Part shown: positions 44,195 through 53,554 of the stretch, in pieces
Layout: the number at the start of each line of letters is the position of its first letter
Numbering within the stretch: position 1 is the stretch's first letter
Source: JBCCCJ01 sp039029315
GTDB taxonomy: Bacteria > Bacteroidota > Bacteroidia > J057
NCBI GenBank assembly: GCA_039029315.1
Contig: JBCCGK010000082.1
Coordinates: forward strand, 1-53,788
Direction of reading: 5' to 3'
Length of the DNA: 53,788 nucleotides
Program-made: the position numbers and the translations under genes
Notes under the pieces: generated by a model
Told to the model about the DNA's origin: nothing
The model's database searches: none
What the model saw: only the letters and a program-made list of their open reading frames with translations

Positions 44195-46243
44195 ATGAAT
44201 CTTTCCTCCTTCCTTCATACAGCAGGCAGTCTCCTTGTGTTGCTGTTGATCTATGGGACACTCACTGCTCAACCCATAAGCCTCAATTCCCCCAATCAAA
44301 GACTAAGTGTGGAAGTTAGTATATCTGACAACATATCCTGGAAGGTCAGCCTGAACGATGCAACTGTCATAGAGCAAGCACAGATCTCCATGGATATGGG
44401 CAATGGCAGAGTCCTTGGGATGAAGCCCAAACTCAAAAAGAAGAAGACCGAAAGTCTAACTGAGGAGATTCACGTAGCAGTGCCAAACAAAGATGCTTTG
44501 ATCAATAGCAGTTATAATCAGCTGAGTATGCGGTTCAAGGGAGATTATCAGGTGATCTTCCGCGCTTATGATGATGGGATCTCCTATCGATTTGTGGATG
44601 AGGATAAAGAATCAACAATCGTCCTCAATGAAGAAATGGGCCTGACATTCTCTGACAATGCCTCCACCTATTTCCCCTGGGAGGAATCGATGTATTCCCA
44701 CAATGAGCGGCTTTACAATCACACAGACATTACTCAACTGAAAAATGGTGATTTTTGTAGCCTCCCTGTCATGTTCGAGAGCGGAAAGACCAAAGTCCTG
44801 TTCACAGAAGCTTCCCTTCACAATTACCCTTGCATGTTTCTGGCCAAAGGGGAAGGAAATACCATGACAAGCACCTTTCCCAAATATGTATTGGAAGCCG
44901 AGCCTAATAAAGATTTTTGGCCGGATCGGAATCAAACGATCACCAAAGAGGCAGACTACATTGCCAAAGTCTCCGGAGAAAGAGCCTATCCCTGGCGCGT
45001 CTTTATCATCAGTGATGATGACCGGACCTTTGTAGAAAGCAATTTGGTCACCCAGCTATCAGGAACATCCAAAATTGAGGATCCTTCCTGGATCAAACCT
45101 GGAAAAGTGGCCTGGGATTGGTGGAATGCGAACAATATCTATGGGGTGGATTTCCGAGCGGGAATCAATCAGGAAACCTACAAATACTACATCGATTTTG
45201 CTTCCAAAAATAATATTGAATACATCATTCTGGATGAAGGATGGACCAAGTCTACCACAGAAATATATGAATCCAATGATGAGCTGGATATCCCCGAGTT
45301 GGTCAAATATGGCAAATCCAAAAATGTAGATATCATTCTCTGGGTATTGTGGAAACCTCTGAACGATGATCCTGAAGGTCTCATCAAACTCTACAGTGGT
45401 TGGGGAGCGGCAGGAATCAAAGTAGATTTCATGCAGCGAAGCGATCAGTATGTTGTGCAATCCTATGAAGTCATTGCGGAGATTGCGGCCAGATATCAAT
45501 TTTTGGTAGATTATCACGGTGCCTTCAAACCAGCAGGCATCGAGCGGGTCTGGCCCAATCTGGTTAGCTATGAAGGCGTGATGGGAAATGAGCAAAATAA
45601 GTGGGAAGTATCTCAGTTTGACTATTCCAAAACCCCTTTCCCGGTTAACCCTGAGCACAATGTCACCATTCCATTTATCAGAATGGCTGCGGGACCAATG
45701 GACTTCACTCCAGGGTCCATGACCAATCTCAATCGGGTAGATTTTACTTCCTTAGGCACTCCGGATTCTGAAGTACAAAGCAATATGACTGCTTTCTTTT
45801 CTAGACCTATGACTTTGGGATCAAGAGCCCATCAAGTCGCTATGTATGTGGTGTTTGAATCTCCTGTCCAAATGATGTGTGAATCCCCAACCATCTATTA
45901 CAAAGAGCAGGAAACCGTCGATTTCATCACACAAATCCCTACCACCTGGGACGAAACAGTCGTACTAGAAGCGGCTGTAGCGGACTACATTGTTCTGGCC
46001 AGAAGAAAGGGAGATAGCTGGTATCTGGGAGCGATGACAGATTGGACAGCCAGAGAATTTGACATTGAGTTATCATTCTTGGGGGAAGGAGAATATGACA
46101 TGCAAGTATTCAAGGATGGTGTGAATACCGACAGAAATGCCATGGACTACAAATTTGAACAAACGACCGTTCAGAAGGAGTCGAAGGTTCACATGAGTTT
46201 GAGTTCAGGAGGCGGCTATTCTGCCATCATCACAAAGAAATAA
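44195..46243 (+). CDS. GH97 family glycoside hydrolase (SusB-like, retaining type)
   Basis: This 682-residue protein has a signal peptide ending LTAQ, an N-terminal beta-sandwich (about residues 28-285), a TIM barrel (about 286-560: WDWWNANNIYGVDF, IILDEGWTK, ILWVLWKPL) and a C-terminal beta domain. In the barrel, GIKVDFMQ carries Asp411, in the place of the nucleophile of retaining GH97 enzymes (alpha-galactosidase type); inverting SusB-type enzymes lack that Asp. A Glu in VFESPVQMMCESP is a candidate metal or acid ligand. GH97 enzymes cut alpha-linked sugars and need calcium. It is followed after 6 bp by a GH109 enzyme. Confidence 0.92.
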   Translation: MNLSSFLHTAGSLLVLLLIYGTLTAQPISLNSPNQRLSVEVSISDNISWKVSLNDATVIEQAQISMDMGNGRVLGMKPKLKKKKTESLTEEIHVAVPNKDALINSSYNQLSMRFKGDYQVIFRAYDDGISYRFVDEDKESTIVLNEEMGLTFSDNASTYFPWEESMYSHNERLYNHTDITQLKNGDFCSLPVMFESGKTKVLFTEASLHNYPCMFLAKGEGNTMTSTFPKYVLEAEPNKDFWPDRNQTITKEADYIAKVSGERAYPWRVFIISDDDRTFVESNLVTQLSGTSKIEDPSWIKPGKVAWDWWNANNIYGVDFRAGINQETYKYYIDFASKNNIEYIILDEGWTKSTTEIYESNDELDIPELVKYGKSKNVDIILWVLWKPLNDDPEGLIKLYSGWGAAGIKVDFMQRSDQYVVQSYEVIAEIAARYQFLVDYHGAFKPAGIERVWPNLVSYEGVMGNEQNKWEVSQFDYSKTPFPVNPEHNVTIPFIRMAAGPMDFTPGSMTNLNRVDFTSLGTPDSEVQSNMTAFFSRPMTLGSRAHQVAMYVVFESPVQMMCESPTIYYKEQETVDFITQIPTTWDETVVLEAAVADYIVLARRKGDSWYLGAMTDWTAREFDIELSFLGEGEYDMQVFKDGVNTDRNAMDYKFEQTTVQKESKVHMSLSSGGGYSAIITKK

Positions 46244-46249
46244 TTCCCT

Positions 46250-47647
46250 ATGAAAAACATCGACAGAAGAGATTTTCTCAAAAAAACATCCTTATCTGCT
46301 GCTGCGATTGCCACTGTATCTGGTCTGGCAGCACGTTCTATAGTAGGACCAGAAAGGGAAGCAGGCACCCTATACATGGGCGGTTTTGCTGCACCAAAAT
46401 TGGAGACGATCCGCACAGCTTTCATCGGCGTGGGGGCACGTGGTCCCAGTCATCTGCGCTTTTTGTCCAAGCTAGAGGGGGTAGAGATTGTGGCTATTTC
46501 AGATTTGTATGAGGACAAAGTCAAGGCTCAACTAGACTTCTGCAAGAAGGTAGGCAAAGGAAAACGGCATCAGAACATTGCGGCCTATTATGGAGGGGAA
46601 GACAAATGGAAGCAAATGCTGCAAGAAGTCAGGCCCGATGTCGTATTCATCTGTACCAACTGGGTCAATCATGCTCCTATGGCCATAGAAGCCATGGAAC
46701 AAGGCGCACATGCCTTTGTAGAAGTTCCGATGGCTGTGACATTAGAAGAAATGTGGGACATTGTCATCACCTCAGAGCGGACGCAGAAGCATTGTATGAT
46801 GATGGAAAATGTCAACTATGACCGGGATGAATTGATGTTTCTCAATATGTGTCGACAAGGCGTTCTTGGAGAATTGTTGCATGCAGAAGCTTCCTACATC
46901 CATGAACTCCGTGGCCAAATGAATCAGGTTGAGCGCGGAACAGGATCATGGCGAACGCTGCATTATGCCCATCGAAACGGAAATCTCTACCCAACACATG
47001 GGCTCGGTCCTGTGGCACAATACATGAATCTGGGCAGAGGAGATGATAATTTTGGCAGTCTGGTCTCCTTCTCTACCCCAGCATTGGGAAGACAGAAGTA
47101 TGCCCAAAAGAATTATCCTGCTGACCACAAATGGAACCAACTGGACTATAAGGGCGGCGATCTGAATACGTCCATCATCAAGACTACCCTTGGCAGAACC
47201 ATCATGGTCCAATGGGATGAAACCAGCCCTCGACCTTACTCTCGCCTGAATCTGGTACAGGGAACCAAAGGAACGCTCGCTGGGTTTCCGACACGAGTTG
47301 CCCTGGAAGGGGGTGTCAAGGGAGCCACCGACAGTCATCACGAATGGGTGCAGGGAGAGAAATTGCAATTGCTGTACGAGACATATGACCATCCACTGTA
47401 CAAGCGATTAAGCCAAACTACCAAGGACAGCGGACATGGCGGGATGGATGGCATGATGGCATATCGGATTGTGGAATGCCTTCGAAATGGAGAGCCACTG
47501 GACCAGAATGTCTATGAAGGCTGCTTCTGGAGTGCTGTAAGTCCCTTGAGCGAACGTTCCGTAGAACAAGGCGGGGCACCTCAGGCTTTCCCTGACTTTA
47601 CCCGAGGTGGCTGGAAGGAGACAGATCCACTACAGATTATCAGCTAA
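46250..47647 (+). CDS. GH109-type NAD-dependent glycosidase (Gfo/Idh/MocA fold)
   Basis: The 465-residue protein starts with a Tat-type leader (NIDRRDFLKKTSLSAAA). It has the Rossmann motif FIGVGARGPSHL, the EVPMAVTLEEM turn (EKP equivalent of Gfo/Idh/MocA) and NLYPTHGLGPVAQYMN with His250, a conserved active-site stretch of GH109. GH109 enzymes use NAD+ in a redox-assisted mechanism and remove alpha-linked GalNAc. The leader means folded export with bound cofactor. It is cotranscribed with the GH97 gene, so the target likely has alpha-linked galactose-type sugars; that is inference. Confidence 0.85.
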   Translation: MKNIDRRDFLKKTSLSAAAIATVSGLAARSIVGPEREAGTLYMGGFAAPKLETIRTAFIGVGARGPSHLRFLSKLEGVEIVAISDLYEDKVKAQLDFCKKVGKGKRHQNIAAYYGGEDKWKQMLQEVRPDVVFICTNWVNHAPMAIEAMEQGAHAFVEVPMAVTLEEMWDIVITSERTQKHCMMMENVNYDRDELMFLNMCRQGVLGELLHAEASYIHELRGQMNQVERGTGSWRTLHYAHRNGNLYPTHGLGPVAQYMNLGRGDDNFGSLVSFSTPALGRQKYAQKNYPADHKWNQLDYKGGDLNTSIIKTTLGRTIMVQWDETSPRPYSRLNLVQGTKGTLAGFPTRVALEGGVKGATDSHHEWVQGEKLQLLYETYDHPLYKRLSQTTKDSGHGGMDGMMAYRIVECLRNGEPLDQNVYEGCFWSAVSPLSERSVEQGGAPQAFPDFTRGGWKETDPLQIIS

Positions 47648-47930
47648 AACTTGTATCTATGAGACCTCTCATGGAGATGATCATGGGGAGTTTTGCTCCT
47701 CATGCATTCCTTTACAGTCATTGAGTAAGAGAATCATGGACAGCCGATTTTCTGTGGTGTGCTTCTCCCGAATTCAGGGAAGGACATATTCGGATCAAGC
47801 CATCTGTCAGGGGAGGACATTCTTTGCTTCACCTCATTGTAGGGGGAGGATTGGAAACAGCCAGGAAATCCTTTTATTTTTGGTAGTGGTTCAACTGTAA
47901 TGCAAATCTTCTGACAGAATATTTGTAGAG

Positions 47931-48021
47931 ATGATCGGCAGACCATCTCTCGCTTTGCCTATCGTAGATAGGAAGGCATCCGCTTCGATAACATTCCACA
48001 TTGCCATGGTCTGCCGATCAT
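47931..48021. repeat. Perfect 16-bp inverted repeat before the sulfatase genes
   Basis: ATGATCGGCAGACCAT at 47931-47946 is matched by ATGGTCTGCCGATCAT at 48006-48021; the spacer of 59 bp holds a smaller hairpin (CCTATC / GATAGG). The element ends 78 bp before the sulfatase start codon. It can be a stem-loop in the leader, a MITE-like remnant or a regulator site. The rest of the 452-bp gap (47648-48099) shows no gene. Confidence 0.75.
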
Positions 48022-48099
48022 TGCTACGTACCGATGACAGCCTTACATGTATTGCACTTCCTATTTTTTTTACTCACCTCCAACTGAAAAGGGATAAGG

Positions 48100-49581
48100 A
48101 TGAAACAAATCAAAAACAGCCTGCTCATTATTGTTTTGGTATTTGGCACCTACACTTCTTGCAGAACGCAAAGCAGAGATACTCCCAATCTGATCATCAT
48201 CCAAACAGACGAACACAATTTTCGGACGCTTGGGTGCTACAGGGATTATCTGCGCCATGACCAGGCACATATGTGGGGAGAAGGCAATCTTGTCGAAACC
48301 CCCAACATAGACTTTTTGGCAAAAAATGGTGTATTGTTTACCAAATTTTATGCAGCCGCACCAGTTTGTTCTCCCTCCAGAGGAAGTTTTATTTCCGGTG
48401 TATATCCCCAGAATAATGGAGTTCCCAAAAACGATGTCCCCTTGAATGATGATGTCATTACTTATGCAATGATATTGCAACAAAAGGGGTATAAAACCGG
48501 CTTTATGGGCAAATGGCACCTGGATGGAACAGGCAAACCTCAATGGGAACCCAAGCGAAAATTTGGCTTTGAAGACAACAAATATATGTTCAACCGCGGG
48601 CATTGGAAAAAAATAGAAGATGGTCCGAATGGTCCTCGGATCGCTGCGAGGAACAAAGAGGGAAAGCCGTCTTATTTTCTGAAAAATGCAGATGAAAAAT
48701 CCTATACCACCGATTTTCTGATTGATAGAGGGATCGATTTCATCGCAAAAAACAAACATCATCCCTTTAGTCTGTATATCAGTTTGCCCGACCCACATGG
48801 ACCAGACCGCATTCGCCCTCCATATGATAACATGTATCAGCATATGAAGTTCAAAGCGCCTGTCACCTACAACAAGCCCGAAGAAGGGGTTCCCTCTTGG
48901 GCCAAACAAGCCAGGAAAGCTGGTCTGGATCAGTCGCAATATTTTGGGATGGTCAAATGTATTGATGACAACATTGGAAAATTGATTTCCTTTCTCCGAA
49001 AACATGAACTGCTTGAACACACCATCATTGTGTTCACCTCCGATCATGGAGATTTGCGTGGCGAACATCACAAACACAACAAGGGCAATCCCTTGGAAGC
49101 TTCAGCCAAAATTCCTTTTATTGTGTATTATCCAAAAAAGATTCCTCCCGCTTCGGTTGTGAAGAATGCCTTCAATACTGTGGACTTCTCTCCCACCCTC
49201 TTGCGATTCATGGGATTCGATGTTCCCGAAAGCATGAAAGGCAGAGACTTTTCAGAGATATTGACAGACCCAAGCAAGCAGGAAGCCTGGGAGGACATTG
49301 CCTTTATGAGAAATGGTGGCACGGCAGAGAATGGACAATGGGTTGCAGCAGTAACATCCAGATATAAACTGGTTATTTCCAAACAAGATGATCCCTGGCT
49401 CATAGATATGAATACTGACCCACATGAATTGACCAATTTTTTTAGGAATGCTGCGTACAAAAAAATTGCGATGGATCTGGCTATGCAGTTGAAACATTAT
49501 GCAGACACACATGCCGATCCCTTTTTGGCAGGCACAAAAATGGCTACAGACCTGGACAAGATATCTACAGGTAAATTTTGA
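48100..49581 (+). CDS. Sulfatase lipoprotein (Cys-type FGly)
   Basis: The 493-residue protein has a lipoprotein signal (TYTSC). The type I sulfatase signature C90-S-P-S-R94 is in AAPVCSPSRGSFISG; Cys90 must be oxidised to formylglycine by an anaerobic or aerobic maturase encoded elsewhere. Metal residues are in IQTDEHN and FTSDHGD; HGPDRIRPPYD and FMGKWHLDG are further conserved parts. It removes sulfate from a carbohydrate or similar ester. It starts 452 bp after the GH109 gene and is followed by a second sulfatase. Confidence 0.92.
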   Translation: MKQIKNSLLIIVLVFGTYTSCRTQSRDTPNLIIIQTDEHNFRTLGCYRDYLRHDQAHMWGEGNLVETPNIDFLAKNGVLFTKFYAAAPVCSPSRGSFISGVYPQNNGVPKNDVPLNDDVITYAMILQQKGYKTGFMGKWHLDGTGKPQWEPKRKFGFEDNKYMFNRGHWKKIEDGPNGPRIAARNKEGKPSYFLKNADEKSYTTDFLIDRGIDFIAKNKHHPFSLYISLPDPHGPDRIRPPYDNMYQHMKFKAPVTYNKPEEGVPSWAKQARKAGLDQSQYFGMVKCIDDNIGKLISFLRKHELLEHTIIVFTSDHGDLRGEHHKHNKGNPLEASAKIPFIVYYPKKIPPASVVKNAFNTVDFSPTLLRFMGFDVPESMKGRDFSEILTDPSKQEAWEDIAFMRNGGTAENGQWVAAVTSRYKLVISKQDDPWLIDMNTDPHELTNFFRNAAYKKIAMDLAMQLKHYADTHADPFLAGTKMATDLDKISTGKF

Positions 49582-49627
49582 GGAATATCCAGTGGCGATC
49601 TGACTGAATCCCTAATCTAGAAAAATT

Positions 49628-51187
49628 ATGCATAACTCACTCCTGTTCAGAACACTCCCTTTCTTCTTCATTGGAATGCTGGTCCTGACAGCATGTTCTC
49701 CAGATGGTAAACAAAAGCAACAAGCACCCAATATCCTGTTTATCCTCGCGGATGATCTTGGATATGGAGATCTTGCATCTTACAATCCAGATTCCAGAAT
49801 CCCCACCCCCAATCTCGACCAACTCGCCAGGGAAGGCATGCGCTTTACTGATGCCCACAGTCCTTCCACTGTATGCACCCCGACCCGGTATAGCATTTTG
49901 ACCGGCCGCATGGCTTTTCGCACAGGCATGCGCGGTGTATTTGTCGGGGCAAAGGGACCATGTCTGATCGATGCAGATCGCCTGACATTGCCACAAATGC
50001 TCCGCAATGAGGGCTATGCCACAGCATGTTTCGGCAAATGGCATGTCGGCATGACCTTTTTTGATCAACAAGGCGATACCATCAAAGATGGTGGGGTGGA
50101 TGGTGTGCGCCAGATCGATTATAGCCGCTCTATTCCCGATGGCCCAATTCATCGAGGGTTTGACCGTTTTTTTGGAACGGTTTCTTGTCCGACGACAGAC
50201 TGGCTCTATGCCTATGTCGATGGAGACCGGATTCCTGTACCTCCCACTCAATTGCTCGACAGAACGCAGCTGCCCAAGCATCCTTATGCCAATGATTGCA
50301 GACCTGGTATGGTCGCAGATAATTTCAATCATGAAGAGGTGGACCTTGTTTTTTTGGAAAAGAGTAAGGAATTTCTGGAACAGCACGTCCAGAACTCTCC
50401 TGATCAGCCATTTTTTCTCTATCATTCCATGCAAGCCGTTCACCTTCCTTCCTTTGCTGCGGATCAATTCAAGGGCAAAACCGAGTCCGGCCCACATGGA
50501 GATTTTATCTTTGAAATGGACTACATCATGGGCGAACTGCTTCAGACACTTGATCGATTGGGCTTGACAGACAATACCATTGTGATGTTTGCCAGCGACA
50601 ATGGACCAGAAGTTCCGACAGTGTTGGATATGCGAAAAAGCTATAAGCATGATGGAGCCACACCCTGGCGTGGCGTCAAACGCGATCAGTGGGAGGGAGG
50701 ACATCGTACGCCATTTATTGTTCGCTGGCCGGGGCAAGTGCAGCCCAATACGAGCAGTGATCAATTGCTGAGTCTCACTGATGTCATGGCTACTTGTGCC
50801 GAGATTGTGGGTGTTCAAATCCCTAACAATGCCGCAGAGGACAGCTACAACATGCTTCCGGCACTCCTTGGCACCCAAGGCAATACAGCCGTCCGACAAT
50901 ATCTTCTGGAACAGACCATTTCTCTGGACATGTCGATTCGCGATGGACATTGGAAGTATCTGGACCACAAGGGCTCCGGTGGCAATAATTATGATCGGGA
51001 AGGGGAATGGGGCATGGCTCCCTACAAGATCGAGGATACAGATCCTGATGCTCCCGGACAGTTGTACAATTTGGAGGAAGATCCTGGAGAAACCGTCAAT
51101 GTGTATAGCCAATACCCGGACAAAGTGGCTGCGATGAAAGAGAAGCTGGAGGCCTTCAAAACAAGTGGACGGAGTGCTCCCCTATAG
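49628..51187 (+). CDS. Arylsulfatase A-like sulfatase lipoprotein
   Basis: The 519-residue protein has a lipoprotein signal (VLTAC). The signature C83-T-P-T-R87 in STVCTPTRYSILTGR is Cys-type FGly. Metal-binding DD (LADDLGYGD) and the SDNGPE site, plus CFGKWHVG, complete the type I sulfatase active site. It differs much from the preceding sulfatase, so the two probably act on different sulfate positions. It follows with a 46-bp gap. Confidence 0.93.
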   Translation: MHNSLLFRTLPFFFIGMLVLTACSPDGKQKQQAPNILFILADDLGYGDLASYNPDSRIPTPNLDQLAREGMRFTDAHSPSTVCTPTRYSILTGRMAFRTGMRGVFVGAKGPCLIDADRLTLPQMLRNEGYATACFGKWHVGMTFFDQQGDTIKDGGVDGVRQIDYSRSIPDGPIHRGFDRFFGTVSCPTTDWLYAYVDGDRIPVPPTQLLDRTQLPKHPYANDCRPGMVADNFNHEEVDLVFLEKSKEFLEQHVQNSPDQPFFLYHSMQAVHLPSFAADQFKGKTESGPHGDFIFEMDYIMGELLQTLDRLGLTDNTIVMFASDNGPEVPTVLDMRKSYKHDGATPWRGVKRDQWEGGHRTPFIVRWPGQVQPNTSSDQLLSLTDVMATCAEIVGVQIPNNAAEDSYNMLPALLGTQGNTAVRQYLLEQTISLDMSIRDGHWKYLDHKGSGGNNYDREGEWGMAPYKIEDTDPDAPGQLYNLEEDPGETVNVYSQYPDKVAAMKEKLEAFKTSGRSAPL

Positions 51188-51509
51188 AAAGATTGGAATT
51201 TGAAAAGAGGAAGGACTGATTTTGGCTTTCCCCAATGGCAGATCTTCGATTGACTGCCTCTCTATTCATGAGGAATCGCGTGCTATTTCGAACAAAAAAA
51301 AATCGATAAGCACCTGAAAATTTGACACGGTTAAGTGAATACTCTCGCACTGCATGAAGTTAACGTCACGGCTACACGCTGTGCGCCGCGAAGCAAGCAT
51401 AGCGACGGATAGCCGATGTTGAACGAAGCCGCTAAGCGGCAGCTTGTTTGTGAATATAGCGAAAATAGGCTTTCGTGATGATCATGTATCACCATTAATC
51501 ATCAAACAA
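51188..51509. other. Gap between sulfatase and IS91-linked integrase
   Basis: From about 51350 the composition changes to GC-rich, which likely marks the left end of the mobile element. A short hairpin (GCCGC TAA GCGGC, 51427-51439) and TGTTGAACGAA (51418-51428) are the only structures seen. The part before 51350 appears empty. Confidence 0.45.
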
Positions 51510-52364
51510 ATGAAAGCCACTGTAGATTCTATTTCAGGCCTTGGGGCCCTCATGGATCGTTTATCTGGCCAGATGCTTTTGGCAGGTCGTGCAGAAAGTA
51601 CCCTTGTCTGTTACGGTCGCGTTGTGCGCGATCTATGTGTAAAGATAGGCAAACTTCCCGATCAGATGGACCAGGATGAGATCGAGGATTATCTTCTGGG
51701 CCTCAAAGGTCGTCTGAGCGAAAGCACCTGGCACCTTCATATTTGTGGGATTCGGTATCTATTTCGGGAAGTGTATGGAGGGGAGCTTTCGTTGAACCTT
51801 CCTACTGCCAAACGCTCTCGCAGTTTGCCTGTGGTGCTCACGCACAAGGAACTTGGGCAGCTATTTGGAGGCTGCAAGAGCTTGAAGCATAAGTGCATCT
51901 TCCGCTTGGCTTATGGTTCTGGCATGCGCTCGAATGAGCTTCGCTTGCTGCGGATTGCGGATGTAGACTCTGGTTCGATGCAACTTCGGATCGAGCAGGG
52001 CAAAGGTCGTAAAGATCGCTACACAGTTTTACCCAGCAGTGTGCTGGCGGACTTGCGGACCTATTATCTGGCCGCTCGTCCCAAGGTCTATCTGTTCAAT
52101 GGTCAGCAAAAAGGCCAGCCCCTTGCCAAACGCTCATTGCAACATGCGCTGGATAAAGCCCTTCGCCGCTCTGGCATTGCCAAAAATGCCACCATGCACA
52201 CCCTGCGGCACAGTTTTGCGGTCCATGCGATCGAAGATGGGATGGACATTTTGAGCTTGCAACACCTGCTTGGTCATGCCGATCTGCAGACCACCTTGCT
52301 CTAGCTGCGCATTGCTCAGCCTCCCCGGAGTGAGAACTTCTCTCCGCTGGATCTGTGGCCATGA
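51510..52364 (+). pseudogene. Tyrosine recombinase with amber stop at the catalytic Tyr codon
   Basis: From the ATG at 51510 the protein is a XerC/D-like recombinase: SAM-like N-domain, then the catalytic domain with Arg140 (YGSGMRSNELRLL), the H-x-x-R at 230-233 (HTLRHSF) and His256 (LLGHADLQTTLL). The frame stops at TAG (52302-52304), exactly where related recombinases have the nucleophile Tyr (TTxxY). Past the stop the frame reads LRIAQPPRSENFSPLDLWP and ends in TGA at 52362-52364, overlapping the transposase ATG. So one base change (TAC or TAT to TAG) removes the nucleophile and the last 19 residues. A longer TTG start at 51444 is less likely. Confidence 0.82.
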
Positions 52365-53554
52365 CCCGGCCCAAGCATGAAGTAGCACAGATCATCCGGG
52401 CCTATGGACAAGACTTTATCAAGCAATATCCCCAATCTACCCATCATCTGCGGACCCTTCAGGCGCTGAGTCAATGTAGAACGGCTAGTCTGGGTGGTCA
52501 TTTGGACCGGTGCGATAGCTGCGGCCGCGATCGGATCAGCTACAACTCTTGCCGAAATCGGCACTGCCCCAAATGTCAGGGGCTTGCTCGTGAACGCTGG
52601 ATGCGGGCACGGGAAGCAGAACTCTTGCCCGTGCCCTACTTCCATCTGGTTTTCACCCTGCCCCATCAGCTCAATCCGCTCTGTCTGGCTCATCCTGAGA
52701 TGATGTACCCGATGCTCTTTTGCTGCGCATGGCAGACGGTGCAGACCTTTGCAGCCGATCACAAGTATCTGGGAGCGAGAACTGCCATGACAGCCATTCT
52801 CCACACATGGGGCCAAAACCTTAGTCTCCATCCCCATATTCATGCCATCGTGCCGGGCGGGGGCATCACTGAGGCAGGCAAGTGGAAAACGGCCAAGGGA
52901 GAGGACAAGTTCCTCTTCCCGACAAAGGCGATGAGCATCCCGATTCTTCGGGATCGAGCTAAATTTAGCCAGGCACTGACAAAGCTATGGAAGAGTGGCA
53001 AACTCACTGATAAGGGAGTGGGCCAGCAGCCCAAGACCCAGGAGGACTTCGCCAGGCTGCGCCAGAGTCTCTATCGAAAATCCTGGGTGATCTATGCCAA
53101 ACGCCCCTTTGCAGGACCCAAGCAGGTAGTTGAGTATCTGGGCCGTTACACCCATCGAATCGCCATCTCCAATCATCGGCTCGAAGAAGTGAAAGATGGC
53201 AAGGTGCAATTTGTGTACAAAAACTATCGCAAGAACGGCAAAAAAGGCTCCATGCGCCTCGATGCAACCGAGTTCCTGCGGCGATTTGCCCTCCATATCC
53301 TTCCACATCGCTTTGTCAGAATCCGACACTACGGCTTCCTGGCACCCAACTTGAAAGGTGAAGCACTAGCATCGATCAGACAACAACTGGGCATCCCTGC
53401 CTCAGAACCAAAAAACGACCTAGACTGGAAAGCCCTGCTCAAATCCGCAACGGGTATCGATATCGATCAGTGTCCTAGATGTAAATCGCGGACTATGAGA
53501 ATGATACATGAGTTGCCAAGAGCACCATCAAGGCATAGACTTATTCCTGTTTGA
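52361..53554 (+). CDS. IS91-family transposase
   Basis: This 397-residue transposase has the N-terminal zinc finger (C51-C54 and C64, C69, C72: DRCDSCGRD and NSCRNRHCPKC), the HUH motif (H159-I-H161 in SLHPHIHAIVPGG) and the Tyr region VVEYLGRYTHRIAIS (Tyr259, Tyr263) of IS91 Y2-type rolling-circle transposases. A C-terminal CPRC pair follows. It is intact, so mobility in trans or by itself is possible. The ATG at 52361 overlaps the recombinase stop; a GTG at 52355 gives two further residues. Confidence 0.92.
   Translation: MTRPKHEVAQIIRAYGQDFIKQYPQSTHHLRTLQALSQCRTASLGGHLDRCDSCGRDRISYNSCRNRHCPKCQGLARERWMRAREAELLPVPYFHLVFTLPHQLNPLCLAHPEMMYPMLFCCAWQTVQTFAADHKYLGARTAMTAILHTWGQNLSLHPHIHAIVPGGGITEAGKWKTAKGEDKFLFPTKAMSIPILRDRAKFSQALTKLWKSGKLTDKGVGQQPKTQEDFARLRQSLYRKSWVIYAKRPFAGPKQVVEYLGRYTHRIAISNHRLEEVKDGKVQFVYKNYRKNGKKGSMRLDATEFLRRFALHILPHRFVRIRHYGFLAPNLKGEALASIRQQLGIPASEPKNDLDWKALLKSATGIDIDQCPRCKSRTMRMIHELPRAPSRHRLIPV

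Noticed and set aside
47607..47900. 97-codon frame after the GH109 gene
   Set aside because: It starts inside the GH109 gene in another frame and has no signal or domain features.
49637..51112. 491-codon leftward frame opposite the second sulfatase
   Set aside because: Antisense to a complete sulfatase with intact active-site motifs; no sign of a protein family.
51350..51440. Possible integron attC-like fold (GTTAAC to GTTGAAC)
   Set aside because: The pairing is poor and there is no cassette structure; more likely the edge of the IS91 element.
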